Positions 15,763 to 25,550 of a stretch of DNA of 64,000 nucleotides are shown here, in pieces (the first letter of the stretch is position 1; the number at the start of each line of letters is the position of its first letter). The notes under the pieces are model-generated. The model saw nothing but the letters and a program-made list of their open reading frames with translations. It had not been told where the DNA came from and searched no databases. Made by a program: the position numbers and the translations under genes. Origin of the DNA: Flavobacterium sp. N2038 (GTDB taxonomy: Bacteria; Bacteroidota; Bacteroidia; Flavobacteriales; Flavobacteriaceae); assembly GCF_025947185.1 (NCBI RefSeq), contig NZ_CP110001.1:4216001-4280000 (forward strand), given 5' to 3'.

Positions 15763-17124
15763 CTATTTTATTGATCCGATTATATCATATTTAGTAATAA
15801 TATGATGATGTCCGTTTCCTAAATCAACTAAAACGGCATCGTTTTCTTTTGTGAAAAGTTTAGAAACTTCTTCTATCGGAGTTCCCTTTTTTACAATTGG
15901 AAAAGGCTTACCCATTACTTCTTTAATAGGTTTTTCGGCAACATTTTTATCAGCTACATAACTTCTGAATAGGTCTGTTTCATCAACAGATCCAACAAAT
16001 CCGTTTATATCTACAACCGGAATTTGAGAAATTTTGTATTTACGCATACGCTCAATAGCATGCGATACTAATTCTTCTGTACGCACCACAATTAATTCTT
16101 TATCTATGTGGTCTTTAATAACGTCTTCTGCCTTGGTAATATTCTCTTCAAGAAATCCACGCTCACGCATCCAGTCGTCATTGAACATTTTACCTACATA
16201 ACGACTTCCTGAATCGTGAAAAAGAACCACTACAACATCATCTGGCTTGAAATGTTCTTTTAACTGTAATAATCCTTTAATACAAGCTCCCGCAGAATTA
16301 CCAACAAAAATAGCCTCTTCAAGTGCAATCTTTCTGGTGTAAACTGCTGCATCTTTATCTGTTACTTTTGTAAAACCGTCAATTAAAGAAAAGTCAACAT
16401 TTTTAGGTAAAATATCTTCTCCAATTCCTTCTGTGATATAAGAGTAGATTTCGTTTTCATCAAAAATTCCCGTTTCATGGTATTTTTTAAAAACGGATCC
16501 ATAGGTATCAATTCCCCAAATTTTGATGTTTGGATTTTTCTCTTTTAAATATTTCCCCACACCAGAAATTGTTCCTCCGGTTCCTACTCCAACCACAAAA
16601 TGAGTTATTTTACCTTCTGTTTGTTTCCAGATTTCTGGCCCGGTTTGCTCATAATGTGCCAAAGAATTTGACATATTATCATATTGATTTACGTACCATG
16701 AATTTGGTGTTTCTTCTGCCAAACGCTTAGAAACAGAGTAGTATGAACGTGGGTCTGTTGGCTCTACATCTGTTGGACAAACGACAACTTTTGCACCAAC
16801 AGCACGTAAAATATCCATTTTCTCTTTAGATTGCTTATCCGATATAACACAAATTAGTTTATATCCTTTTACAATTGCAACAAGGGCCAGTCCCATTCCG
16901 GTATTACCAGAAGTTCCCTCAATAATAGTTCCTCCGGGTTTTAGTCTTCCATCAGCCTCTGCGTCTTCAATCATCTTAACGGCCATTCTGTCTTTTACAG
17001 AATTCCCGGGATTAAAAGTTTCGACTTTTGCCAATACTAATGCATCAATTTCAGCAACAATTTTGTTGAGTTTTACTAGTGGTGTATTCCCTATTGTTTC
17101 TAAAATATTTTTTGAAAAGTCCAT
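15763..17124 (-). CDS. PLP-dependent cystathionine beta-synthase / cysteine synthase with CBS domains
   Basis: The 453-aa enzyme has an N-terminal fold-type II PLP domain (ILETIGNTPLVKLNKIV; the PLP lysine in FNPGNSVKDRMAVKMI; the phosphate-binding loop VGTGGTISGVG; substrate loop EGTSGNTGMGLAL). It ends in a tandem CBS pair (residues about 335-453, VSHAIERMRKYKISQIPVVDINGFVGSVDETDLF and VSKLFTKENDAVLVDLGNGHHHIITKYDIIGSI). The layout is that of cystathionine beta-synthase, which condenses serine with homocysteine, but close relatives also act as O-acetylserine sulfhydrylases. The CBS pair suggests control by an adenosyl ligand. There is no visible operon. Confidence 0.88.
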   Translation of the reverse strand: MDFSKNILETIGNTPLVKLNKIVAEIDALVLAKVETFNPGNSVKDRMAVKMIEDAEADGRLKPGGTIIEGTSGNTGMGLALVAIVKGYKLICVISDKQSKEKMDILRAVGAKVVVCPTDVEPTDPRSYYSVSKRLAEETPNSWYVNQYDNMSNSLAHYEQTGPEIWKQTEGKITHFVVGVGTGGTISGVGKYLKEKNPNIKIWGIDTYGSVFKKYHETGIFDENEIYSYITEGIGEDILPKNVDFSLIDGFTKVTDKDAAVYTRKIALEEAIFVGNSAGACIKGLLQLKEHFKPDDVVVVLFHDSGSRYVGKMFNDDWMRERGFLEENITKAEDVIKDHIDKELIVVRTEELVSHAIERMRKYKISQIPVVDINGFVGSVDETDLFRSYVADKNVAEKPIKEVMGKPFPIVKKGTPIEEVSKLFTKENDAVLVDLGNGHHHIITKYDIIGSIK

Positions 17125-17170
17125 TTTATTTAAATTTAATATTTGGTTTTAACGATAAAACAATGCCTTT

Positions 17171-19138
17171 TTATTGGAAGAAATTCCAAACTAAACCAAA
17201 TCGGATAACAAAATCACGATAAGGATTATTAGGCGCTGAGTAATAATTACTTTGAGAAAAAGCAGCATTAAAGTGCTCTGCTTTTAAATAAATTCTGGTT
17301 TGACGAATTCTTGCATTTACAAAAAAATCAAAATTGGCATAGTTTCCAATTTCTTTTGTATTCTGAACAAAAAACTCTCCAACAACCGGGTTATAACTAT
17401 TTCCATAGTATTTGGTAAAATAATTAAATATGATACCTGTTTGCATAAACAATGCTTTCTTGAAAAAATGAGTTGAATAATACAATGTGTTTCTCGTTAC
17501 AAAATCAGGCACATTTAAGATTAAATCGGACTGATCTACTTTTTGATACAAAAGTGTATTGTCTAATGCAAATTTTCCAAACGTAAACTCTCTGCTTGCT
17601 TTTACAGAAAAATAATTGATTGCATTTCCATATTGTGCAGGATTTATAATCTGAACATTTGCTGCTGCCTGAGCAGGAGTCGAAACATCTGCAAAATATA
17701 AATGATCCTTTAATACAGAATATTGTACCTCAGCATTTAACCAGGGTGTAAAAACATTCGCACCTAGCTGATTAATCTTTTCATTTTTAAAATTATTTGA
17801 CCAATTGTATTCTACATAACTGCTTTGGTATAAATTGTAGTTATTGTTTGGCAGTTTATTAATGTTTCTAAATCTGAAATCAAATTGAATTTTTTCATTT
17901 AAATCATATCTCAGCTTTGCATCAAGATCAGAAAGTGACTGATTGGTAATGGAGCGCGTATATAAGAAACGGCCATTCCATTTGTTTTTCTGATATTCAT
18001 ATTGTCCTCCAACATTATTAATCTGCAGGAATAAATTATTTGGAATAACTGTCCCGTCTTTTTTTACAATAATTCGATCGTATTCAAAATTTGATCTGTA
18101 ATCGTCAACAAAAAAATTAAATTTCCCCAATAGTGTATTTTCATATGCTAATCCTACCTTATTATATAGCTTCTCAAAACGAGTCTGGTCATTGATATTA
18201 CCAGTTACGTAAGCTGCACCAAAACGTTGAACAGATGTTGTCCCTACATTAGAAAGCAATGTTGGCTGTTTGTACTCGAAATATTTGCCTTCGTAATTAA
18301 ATTGATGTGTTACATATAAATTATTATCTCCTCCCGTTGGATTTACCCTAAAAGCATGGTCTAAAAAGAATCTTCTTCCTTTTAGCAGAGATTGGGCATC
18401 CGTTAAATACACTTGTAGACGTTGCCTGTTTTTATAGTCCTTATTATCACTTTCAAAATCTTCAGGAGTTGTTATTCCACCATTTTCTTCGTTGGTAACA
18501 TCCTGATAAGTCACGTGAGCATTTAAGGCATATCGTTTATTTGTAGTAGTATAACTGGTTGTAAATCTAAAATTTCCAACACTTACTAATTGATTTATAT
18601 AATCCCCTTCTGAACGCAAACCTCTGTAAGCAATCGAAAAATTAAGGTTTTTGGATGTATTCAACGTAATAAAAGAATCTACGTTTTGACCTTTATTTAT
18701 AGTTGTGTTAAAAAATAACTCTGTTAATGGAGTTGCTGCCGAATAATATCTAATATCCTCCGCCTGCAGGTAATCAAAATGTTTTCCTGAAAAACCAATT
18801 TCCGGATAAGGAGAAAAACTGGTCAGACTATATTGTAATGTATTATAAGTTTGCCCAATGTTCGAAAAAGAGAGTAATCCAAAATTATCTTTTCGAAGAT
18901 AGTTTTGTCTATAAGCGCTTTTTATTGTTAAAGACGTATCAACATAAGTTGTATCATGTTCTAATGTAATTATTTGATATTGATCGATTGTCGCAATTTT
19001 TGCTTTTTTCTTTTTTACAGTATCGGTTATACTTGAATATTTAGAATTCATGTCTAAACCCTTTTTAGAAGTAGTTTTTTCCTGAGAAAACAATAATGTA
19101 GGTACAACTAATAGATATAGAAAAATGAATATTCTCAT
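17171..19138 (-). CDS. Putative outer-membrane porin
   Basis: The 655-aa protein has a signal peptide (MRIFIFLYLLVVPTLLFSQ) and then beta-strand-rich sequence with alternating aromatic residues. It ends in a strand with a terminal aromatic (YRDFVIRFGLVWNFFQ), as expected for a beta-barrel. It resembles the 'putative porin' family common in Bacteroidota, including the early FGLLSFSNIGQTYNTLQYSL segment. It probably forms a pore in the outer membrane; the substrate is unknown. It lies 46 nt after the CBS enzyme start and 250 nt downstream of susD, from which it is separated by a hairpin. Confidence 0.75.
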   Translation of the reverse strand: MRIFIFLYLLVVPTLLFSQEKTTSKKGLDMNSKYSSITDTVKKKKAKIATIDQYQIITLEHDTTYVDTSLTIKSAYRQNYLRKDNFGLLSFSNIGQTYNTLQYSLTSFSPYPEIGFSGKHFDYLQAEDIRYYSAATPLTELFFNTTINKGQNVDSFITLNTSKNLNFSIAYRGLRSEGDYINQLVSVGNFRFTTSYTTTNKRYALNAHVTYQDVTNEENGGITTPEDFESDNKDYKNRQRLQVYLTDAQSLLKGRRFFLDHAFRVNPTGGDNNLYVTHQFNYEGKYFEYKQPTLLSNVGTTSVQRFGAAYVTGNINDQTRFEKLYNKVGLAYENTLLGKFNFFVDDYRSNFEYDRIIVKKDGTVIPNNLFLQINNVGGQYEYQKNKWNGRFLYTRSITNQSLSDLDAKLRYDLNEKIQFDFRFRNINKLPNNNYNLYQSSYVEYNWSNNFKNEKINQLGANVFTPWLNAEVQYSVLKDHLYFADVSTPAQAAANVQIINPAQYGNAINYFSVKASREFTFGKFALDNTLLYQKVDQSDLILNVPDFVTRNTLYYSTHFFKKALFMQTGIIFNYFTKYYGNSYNPVVGEFFVQNTKEIGNYANFDFFVNARIRQTRIYLKAEHFNAAFSQSNYYSAPNNPYRDFVIRFGLVWNFFQ

Positions 19139-19261
19139 TTGATGGCTTTATATAAAATTATTTCGAAAAATTTAGTGAAGCAAAGGTAAAAGATAAATAC
19201 GTATAAATAAAAAAACATAATAGATAATATAAAATCTCAACAGATACTATTATAAGCAAGA

Positions 19262-19290
19262 ACCCCGATCACAAAAGTTGCAATCGGGGT
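19262..19290 (-). terminator. Probable terminator of the susC-susD operon
   Basis: A perfect 8-bp GC-rich stem (ACCCCGAT at 19262-19269, ATCGGGGT at 19283-19290) lies about 100 nt after the susD stop. The downstream U-tract on the minus strand is weak (TTCTTGCTTAT), so termination may be partial. Confidence 0.55.
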
Positions 19291-19389
19291 CCTAAAATTC
19301 AAAATAATTATTGTTTACTATTCTAAGTTAGCATTTGTTTTGATGATTGAATTTATTGAAAACTCTAAACAGCCATCATAAAAACAATA

Positions 19390-20901
19390 TTAAAACTTAT
19401 CCCAGAATAATTTTGTATTCATTAAATCTCCACCAATATCGCTGGCAGCTTTTTTATAATTTGTTCCGTTAACTGACTGCTCAACTCCTGGATAAGTATA
19501 TCTAACCGGAACTGTAAGGATGTTTTTATTTACAGCAGTAGTTGGTGATTTCAAAATAGGGAAATCTAATCTTCTGTAAGATGTCCATGCCTCAAATCCT
19601 CTATTATAAAGAGCAAACCAAGCTTGCATACCAATTTTCTCTTTCCAGGTTGCTCCACTTAATGGGTTTGTATAACTTACTTTTGGTTGTGCCAAATAAG
19701 TCGTAATACTTGCTGGTGCTACTCCCCAATCTGTCATCGAAGCAGTAATCGCAGCATCATAATACGTTTTTGCTGCAGCCGAACCACCAGGAATTAAGCC
19801 TTTCTCAGCTGCTTCAGCCAATAAAAATTGCAATTCAGAATAGTCAAATATTGTAGCTGGATAAGCTGGATTATTTAATGTAGCGCTTATATGTGAGTAC
19901 GTTGCAAAAACGTTAGCTTCACCATAAGTACCTCCAACAAAAGTTCTTCCTGCTGGAATAACCGGAGCTGGTTTTGTAGCATTAACAAAATATTTTGTCA
20001 TCCTTGGATCTCCACCTGGTACAACAGCATCCATTGCTGCAACAAAAGTTTCAGCCGGAATAAAATCATCTCTCTTACTAACCACTAGATCAGCATATAA
20101 AGGGTTTTGATTTCCTGAAGTAGTTAAGTAAACTAATTTAGTATTATCTGCATTAGCAGTCATTACACCAGAAGCAATAGCTGCCTGAACCTGAGTAGCT
20201 GCATAAGCCTGATCTACATCTGAAATGTTTACTGCTAATCTTACGATTAATGAGTTAGCAAATTTTACCCATTTTCCATTACTTGCTGCATCACCTGCAT
20301 AAATAATATCTGCACCACCAAAGTTTGGACTTGCGGCATTTTTTTTCAATACTGCAACATCAGCTGCTAATCTTGTAATAAGATCTTTGTAGATTGTCTG
20401 AGCATCATCATAAGCTGGTAATGGATATTTTACAATATCACCTGCTTGTGTGTAAGGAACGTTTCCGAAAGTATCCACTAAAATACTATAAGTATAAGCT
20501 TCTAAAATATCAATAAGAGCTAATTTATTTTGCTTAACATTAGCAGCTTCGTCAGATTCAGTAACTTGCTTATTAATCATCCCTTTAGCATCATAAAAAT
20601 CAGCTAAGACATCTCTGTACAAAACACGAAAATGGCTATCCGGAATTTTTCTTGCTGTTAGATCGTATTGACTTTCATTAGGATAAGTCGTTTCTGCCCA
20701 TTGTTGAGCAAACAATCTAAAAACGTTTAAGTTAACACTTGTACTTGCCATCTGGTCTACTAATTTCTTTTCAGCATTAGTAAACATGTATTCTGCTTTG
20801 GTTGTCGTTGGTCTTTTAGGATCAACGTTCATATCTGTAATATCAGTACTACATGATGTAGCAATACCGATAAAAGACATTAATAAAAGTATTTTTTTCA
20901 T
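19390..20901 (-). CDS. SusD/RagB-family outer-membrane lipoprotein
   Basis: This is a surface lipoprotein that caps a SusC-type transporter and captures nutrient. The 503-aa protein has a lipoprotein signal (MKKILLLMSFIGIATSCS, lipobox cysteine at 17) followed by a helical SusD fold (TTKAEYMFTNAEKKLVDQMASTSVN; NKLALIDILEAYTYSILVDTFGNVPYTQAGD; YSELQFLLAEAAEKGLIPGG; WFALYNRGFEAWTSYRRLDFPIL). The last stretch is the typical W-x-x-L-x-x-RGFEAW-x-x-RR motif of the SusD-like 2 group. It is three nucleotides from susC. No glycosidase, sulfatase or peptidase is nearby, so the substrate cannot be guessed. Confidence 0.93.
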   Translation of the reverse strand: MKKILLLMSFIGIATSCSTDITDMNVDPKRPTTTKAEYMFTNAEKKLVDQMASTSVNLNVFRLFAQQWAETTYPNESQYDLTARKIPDSHFRVLYRDVLADFYDAKGMINKQVTESDEAANVKQNKLALIDILEAYTYSILVDTFGNVPYTQAGDIVKYPLPAYDDAQTIYKDLITRLAADVAVLKKNAASPNFGGADIIYAGDAASNGKWVKFANSLIVRLAVNISDVDQAYAATQVQAAIASGVMTANADNTKLVYLTTSGNQNPLYADLVVSKRDDFIPAETFVAAMDAVVPGGDPRMTKYFVNATKPAPVIPAGRTFVGGTYGEANVFATYSHISATLNNPAYPATIFDYSELQFLLAEAAEKGLIPGGSAAAKTYYDAAITASMTDWGVAPASITTYLAQPKVSYTNPLSGATWKEKIGMQAWFALYNRGFEAWTSYRRLDFPILKSPTTAVNKNILTVPVRYTYPGVEQSVNGTNYKKAASDIGGDLMNTKLFWDKF

Positions 20902-20904
20902 GAT

Positions 20905-23900
20905 TTAGAATTTTAATGTTAGATTACAACCAATGTTTCTTGTTGTAGGTAGTGACCCTCCTGAATAACCTGAAGACAAGTTACCTGAACTGATTCCACT
21001 CTCCGGATCTGCATCTGGAAGATTTTTATGAATGATCCATAAGTTAGATCCAACTAAAGAAAGTCTTAAATCTGTTAATTTTAATTTAGAAACCAATGTT
21101 GATGGGAAACTGTAAGTAATATTCACTTCTCTTAATTTCACATAACTTGCATCGTATACGAATGCTTTTTGTGGGTTTTTAGTATATCCGTAGATACCTC
21201 CTGCTACTTCTGGAGCTGGTGTTCTTGTTGTATTTGGTGTACCGTCAGCATTCACACCTGGAAGAATAACTCCACCACCATTAGCCAATGTATTTCTTAC
21301 TGGGTTTCCTAACTCGTTAACTCCGGCTGTAGACTCATACAAACCTGAGTTTTGTCCGTAATATTGATCTAAAGAGAAAATATCACCACCTTTTTGCATA
21401 TCAATTAAGAATCCTAAAGAAACTTGTTTGTATGTAAATTTGTTACGAATTCCACCAATCCAGTCTGGAGTAACATTTCCGATTACATTAGTAACAGATT
21501 CAGTCATTAAATAAGTTCCTCCTTTAGTTACTTTTTGTCCGTCTGCAGCATACACGTAATCTTTACCAATGATATCACCATAAGCATGACCTGGTTTTGC
21601 AATAATACTTACACCACCTTGGAATGTTCCTAAAGTTAATGTTTCAATTCCTGGCGCTAAAGCCTCAACTGTGTTTTCGTTTTTAGACCAGTTTACAAAA
21701 ATATCCCATTGAAAATCTTTTGATCTTACCGGAGTTGCATTAAACTGCACCTCAATACCTCTATTCTCAACAGAACCTGCATTTGCATATCTTGAAGAAT
21801 ATCCTGAAGATGTAGAATAATCTACAGGGAAAATCTGATCAGAACTTAAACTTTTATAAACACTTGTTTCAAAACCTATTCTTCTATCAAAAAATTGCAT
21901 CTCTAAACCAATCTCCTGAGATTTAGTTTTTACAGTATGTAAATCCGGATTAGCACTAATATCAGGTCTTGAGTACAACGGGTTTGATCCGAAGTTATTG
22001 AATTTGCTAAAAACGCTTTGTAATGCATACAAGTCAATATTTCCTTGTGGGTTTTCAGCATAACTTGCTCTTAATTTTCCAAAAGTCAACCATTCTGCGT
22101 TAACATGTTTAGTGAAAACGTAACTTGCAGATGTAGAGAATGTATTTACAGAGTTACCTCCTTTTGGTAATGTAGAAAACGCATCATTACGTACAGTACC
22201 ATCTAAGTATAAAAAGTCTCTGTAACCTAAAGAAGCAGATGCATAAGCACTGTTTACTCCAGAATTATCTTCAGCTTCGATTGAATATGGAGCTGGATTT
22301 AATGAATTAGATAATGCATAAATTCCAGGAATAATAAGTCCTCCATCTGTAGAACCAAGTGTAGAAGTACGTCTTGTTCTTAAAGCATTAAGACCTGCTA
22401 AACCGTTTAACGAAATATCTTCAGTTAATTTATGATTAAAATTCAACGTTAACTGATAGTTTTGCTCAGAAAACATTCCACTATACTTTTGGTATCCTGA
22501 ACCTACTGCTAATCTGTTTATTCCAAATGTAGCCGGTAAAGAACCTACTGCTTTTCTTTCTTCACGTAATTCAGAATAACTATCTGTACTTACTTTTCCA
22601 GTTGCAGATAACCAGTTTGCAAATTTATAATCTAACTGAGCGTACCCGATAAAACGGTTTCTCTCATCAGACTGATAATTATTGTATCTTGTAAAATAAG
22701 GATTATCAGCATATTTAGGGCTAGTATTTCCGTTCGCAGGATCTGCCATATTCCAAGATATGTTTTGTCCTCCTGATTTTTCATAAACATCTTTTTGAGC
22801 CTGAATATCAACGTTTGTTGCCCACCATTGACGGAATGACCCCATGATATTATCTCCACCATATCCTGTTGTATTTCTACCAACCGTATTTTGAGTCATA
22901 TAGTTTGCAAATACATTAGCAGAAAGTCTATCTGTAAACTTATGATTGATTTTAACACTTAAATTGTTTTTCTTTAATTCACTATTTGGTAATATTCCGT
23001 TTTCTTTATAGTTATTGAAGTTCAAAACAAAATTAGTTTTGTCATTACCATCCTCCATAGAGACAGAATTGTTGAATGTAGTCGCTTTCTGAAAAAAGGT
23101 AATAGGACCATTTTTAGCTGCTTTCCATTCTGTTTTTTTACCGTAGTTTGGAGAATAAATAGAATAAGCATCCCATTGATACACAGAAAGACTTGGATCA
23201 AAAGCTACACCATAAGAAGCATCATCTGTTGTAGTTGCCACTTGGTTTCCTTTACTGTCAATTGTAAAGAAAGCTCCTGTTGGTCCAACCGGAACACCTT
23301 TAGGATTACCATTAGCATCATAAGTTGGTCCATAACCCTGACCGTATTTGTTTTGATAAACAGGGAACGTTTTTTTATCTACTGAACCTACAGTAAATTC
23401 ACTAGAAACAGTTATTCCCAATCCTTTTTTAGCTTTTCCTTTTTTGGTTGTAATCATAATTACACCATTTCCAGCCTGCCATCCATACAATGCAGCTGCT
23501 GCCGCACCTTTCAGAACGTTTAATGTTTCAATATCATCCGGATTAATATCCATAGCAGCGTTACCATAATCGTATGTGTTACGTGCTCCTTCAGTTTGTT
23601 TTCCTGCACTTGAATTTGTATTAGCATTATTGATAGGCATACCATCAATAACAATAAGCATTTGGTTATCTCCTGTTAAGTTTTTAACACCTCTGGAAAC
23701 TACGTTTGTAGACCCTCCAAAATTGGTATTCTTTCTAATATTTACACCAGCAGCTTTTCCAGAAAGCTCATTAAGAAAGTTTCCACTTGCAACCCCTGAA
23801 TTTAAATCAGCACCTTTAATTTCTTGTGAAGCGTAACCTAAAGATTTTTTCTCTCTTTTAATCCCTAATGCTGTTACTACTACACCTTCAAGTTCAACTG

Positions 23901-24192
23901 ATGAACTTACTAATTTTACATTTACTGCAGTTGAGCTAGCTGCTAATTCTTGAGATCTCATCCCAATATAAGTAAATACCAAGATTTGACTTGGTGCTGC
24001 TTTGATAGAATATTTTCCATCAAAATCTGTTTGTGTTCCAACTTTTGTCCCTTTAACTAATACACTCACACCTGGCAAAGGCATTCCTGCATTATCGGAA
24101 ACAATTCCTGAAACAGCTCTTTCTTGCGCAAAGGTAAGTTGCGCCATAAGTACTAGTAGTAGCACTAAGAATCCATTAAACTTTAGTTTCAT
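20905..24192 (-). CDS. SusC/RagA-family TonB-linked outer-membrane transporter
   Basis: This TonB-dependent transporter moves nutrients through the outer membrane, using proton-motive energy. The 1095-aa protein has a signal peptide (residues 1-22), a carboxypeptidase-like beta domain (VSGIVSDNAGMPLPGVSVLVKGTKVGTQTDFDGKYSI) and the SusC plug with VEGVVVTALGIKREKKSLGYASQEI. A variant of the DGMP-N motif (VIDGMPINNANTNS) and a large beta-barrel follow, ending LPTTRNIGCNLTLKF. It is paired with susD. No anti-sigma/ECF sigma gene or AraC regulator is adjacent, so its regulation is not obvious. Confidence 0.95.
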   Translation of the reverse strand: MKLKFNGFLVLLLVLMAQLTFAQERAVSGIVSDNAGMPLPGVSVLVKGTKVGTQTDFDGKYSIKAAPSQILVFTYIGMRSQELAASSTAVNVKLVSSSVELEGVVVTALGIKREKKSLGYASQEIKGADLNSGVASGNFLNELSGKAAGVNIRKNTNFGGSTNVVSRGVKNLTGDNQMLIVIDGMPINNANTNSSAGKQTEGARNTYDYGNAAMDINPDDIETLNVLKGAAAAALYGWQAGNGVIMITTKKGKAKKGLGITVSSEFTVGSVDKKTFPVYQNKYGQGYGPTYDANGNPKGVPVGPTGAFFTIDSKGNQVATTTDDASYGVAFDPSLSVYQWDAYSIYSPNYGKKTEWKAAKNGPITFFQKATTFNNSVSMEDGNDKTNFVLNFNNYKENGILPNSELKKNNLSVKINHKFTDRLSANVFANYMTQNTVGRNTTGYGGDNIMGSFRQWWATNVDIQAQKDVYEKSGGQNISWNMADPANGNTSPKYADNPYFTRYNNYQSDERNRFIGYAQLDYKFANWLSATGKVSTDSYSELREERKAVGSLPATFGINRLAVGSGYQKYSGMFSEQNYQLTLNFNHKLTEDISLNGLAGLNALRTRRTSTLGSTDGGLIIPGIYALSNSLNPAPYSIEAEDNSGVNSAYASASLGYRDFLYLDGTVRNDAFSTLPKGGNSVNTFSTSASYVFTKHVNAEWLTFGKLRASYAENPQGNIDLYALQSVFSKFNNFGSNPLYSRPDISANPDLHTVKTKSQEIGLEMQFFDRRIGFETSVYKSLSSDQIFPVDYSTSSGYSSRYANAGSVENRGIEVQFNATPVRSKDFQWDIFVNWSKNENTVEALAPGIETLTLGTFQGGVSIIAKPGHAYGDIIGKDYVYAADGQKVTKGGTYLMTESVTNVIGNVTPDWIGGIRNKFTYKQVSLGFLIDMQKGGDIFSLDQYYGQNSGLYESTAGVNELGNPVRNTLANGGGVILPGVNADGTPNTTRTPAPEVAGGIYGYTKNPQKAFVYDASYVKLREVNITYSFPSTLVSKLKLTDLRLSLVGSNLWIIHKNLPDADPESGISSGNLSSGYSGGSLPTTRNIGCNLTLKF

Positions 24193-24850
24193 TTTATAAA
24201 TTTTGAATTAGTATGCGGCAAACATCATAATATTTTCTTAAAACAACAATGCTATTTCTTAACATTGCTAAAATCTATTTTAATATTATTTTAACATTTG
24301 TTTATATTTATGTATTTAATTATCACAAAATAAGTACTATATGTAATTTTATGCATAAAATACTGTAATTTTGTTAATATCAATATTAACATTTAATTAA
24401 CATTTAAAGGAAGAATATCCTCAATAAAAAAGAAACAAACTTAAAAAAAATATAGCTTTAATCCTACAAAAAAAGACGAAATAAAAACATTCTCTATTGA
24501 AAATGTTTTTATTTCGTCTTTTTTAAATTTACAAGCCATCATTTGACCGTAATAAATTGTAATTCAATTCTTCTAAGTTTTACATTCTCGTACTTTCTCT
24601 TTTTAATGTAGATTTTCTAAAAAATTCCAACTAAAAATTTCGCAAAAAAAATCTTAAAAACTCAACGTTTCCTCTGTTTTTACAGTAGATCACAGATTTA
24701 AACTCATTTTTATTTATTACCGGATTTATGCCAATTTTGCTTTTTAATATAAGTATTCCAAAAAAACAAATAGGCCTCTGTAATCCGTTTGAATCTATTT
24801 ATGATTTTTAGAAAAAAAAGTACAATATTTGCTTTTTTAAAATTTAAAAA
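24193..24850. other. Long intergenic region between susC and rnhB
   Basis: This is 658 bp of very A/T-rich DNA between divergent genes. It holds the susC leader and promoter (a partial -7 box TGATGTTTG about 40 nt ahead of the ATG on the minus strand), many TTAACATT-like repeats between 24255 and 24405, and an orphan hairpin at 24469-24524. The rest shows no open frame with coding character. Confidence 0.7.
24469..24524. terminator. Orphan perfect 23-bp hairpin with A- and T-tracts
   Basis: Positions 24469-24491 and 24502-24524 are exact reverse complements around a 10-nt loop, with six A at one end and six T at the other. This is a textbook bidirectional terminator, but no annotated gene ends within 270 nt on either side. 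It may end an unseen small RNA or a leader transcript, or be what is left of a lost gene. Confidence 0.75.
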
Positions 24851-25516
24851 ATGCTCGAAAAAAATTACTCAGGATTTGTTTTGGAAGCCGGAACCGATGA
24901 AGCCGGAAGAGGATGTCTCGCCGGACCAGTTACTGCCGCAGCTATAATTCTGCCAGCCGATTTTGAGAATCAAACCTTGAATGACAGTAAACAATTATCT
25001 GAAAAAACAAGAGCACTCTTAAAACCTGTTCTGGAAAAAGAGGCATTATGCTTTGCGGTTACACATTTATTTCCTGAAGAAATTGATGAAATAAACATTC
25101 TTAACGCATCCATGAAAGGTATGCAGGAATGTATTCTAAAATTAAAACAAACTCCTGAATATATTATCGTAGATGGGAACCGTGCTCTAAATGCTAAACT
25201 AGGCATTAAAAACACCTTTGGTAAACAATTCTCTACAACTGAAATGGAGCTTTTAAAATCGATTCCAAATCAAAGCATTATAAAAGGAGATGCCAAATAT
25301 TTAAGTATTGCCGCAGCTTCTGTTTTGGCCAAAACGTATCGAGATGAATACATGGATCAGATTCACGAAGAATTCCCTATGTACAACTGGAAACAAAATA
25401 AAGGATATCCAACAAAAGAGCACCGGGAAGCGATTAAAGAATTTGGAACAACAAAATATCACAGAATGAGTTTTAGACTTTTACCCGAACAACTCACTTT
25501 AGATTTCTTTGAATAA
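24851..25516 (+). CDS. rnhB: Ribonuclease HII
   Basis: RNase HII removes single ribonucleotides from DNA. The 221-aa protein has the active-site signature [16 protein letters not shown] (D16, E17), the next carboxylate in YIIVDGN, and [17 protein letters not shown] with the fourth acidic residue. The GRG tripeptide that recognises the 2'-OH junction is present. It ends LTLDFFE, a PIP-like tail seen in RNase HII proteins that bind the sliding clamp. It is transcribed alone, and its stop codon lies in a perfect terminator palindrome. Confidence 0.96.
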   Translation: MLEKNYSGFVLEAGTDEAGRGCLAGPVTAAAIILPADFENQTLNDSKQLSEKTRALLKPVLEKEALCFAVTHLFPEEIDEINILNASMKGMQECILKLKQTPEYIIVDGNRALNAKLGIKNTFGKQFSTTEMELLKSIPNQSIIKGDAKYLSIAAASVLAKTYRDEYMDQIHEEFPMYNWKQNKGYPTKEHREAIKEFGTTKYHRMSFRLLPEQLTLDFFE

Positions 25517-25550
25517 TAAAAAACGACCTGATATCAGGTCGTTTTTTATT
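25515..25550. terminator. Bidirectional terminator overlapping two stop codons
   Basis: This is an 18+18 bp perfect palindrome centred on GATATC (25530-25535), with A- and T-rich ends. It begins in the last bases of the rnhB stop and reaches the stop of the opposing gene at 25549, so both convergent transcripts end on the same hairpin. Confidence 0.92.
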
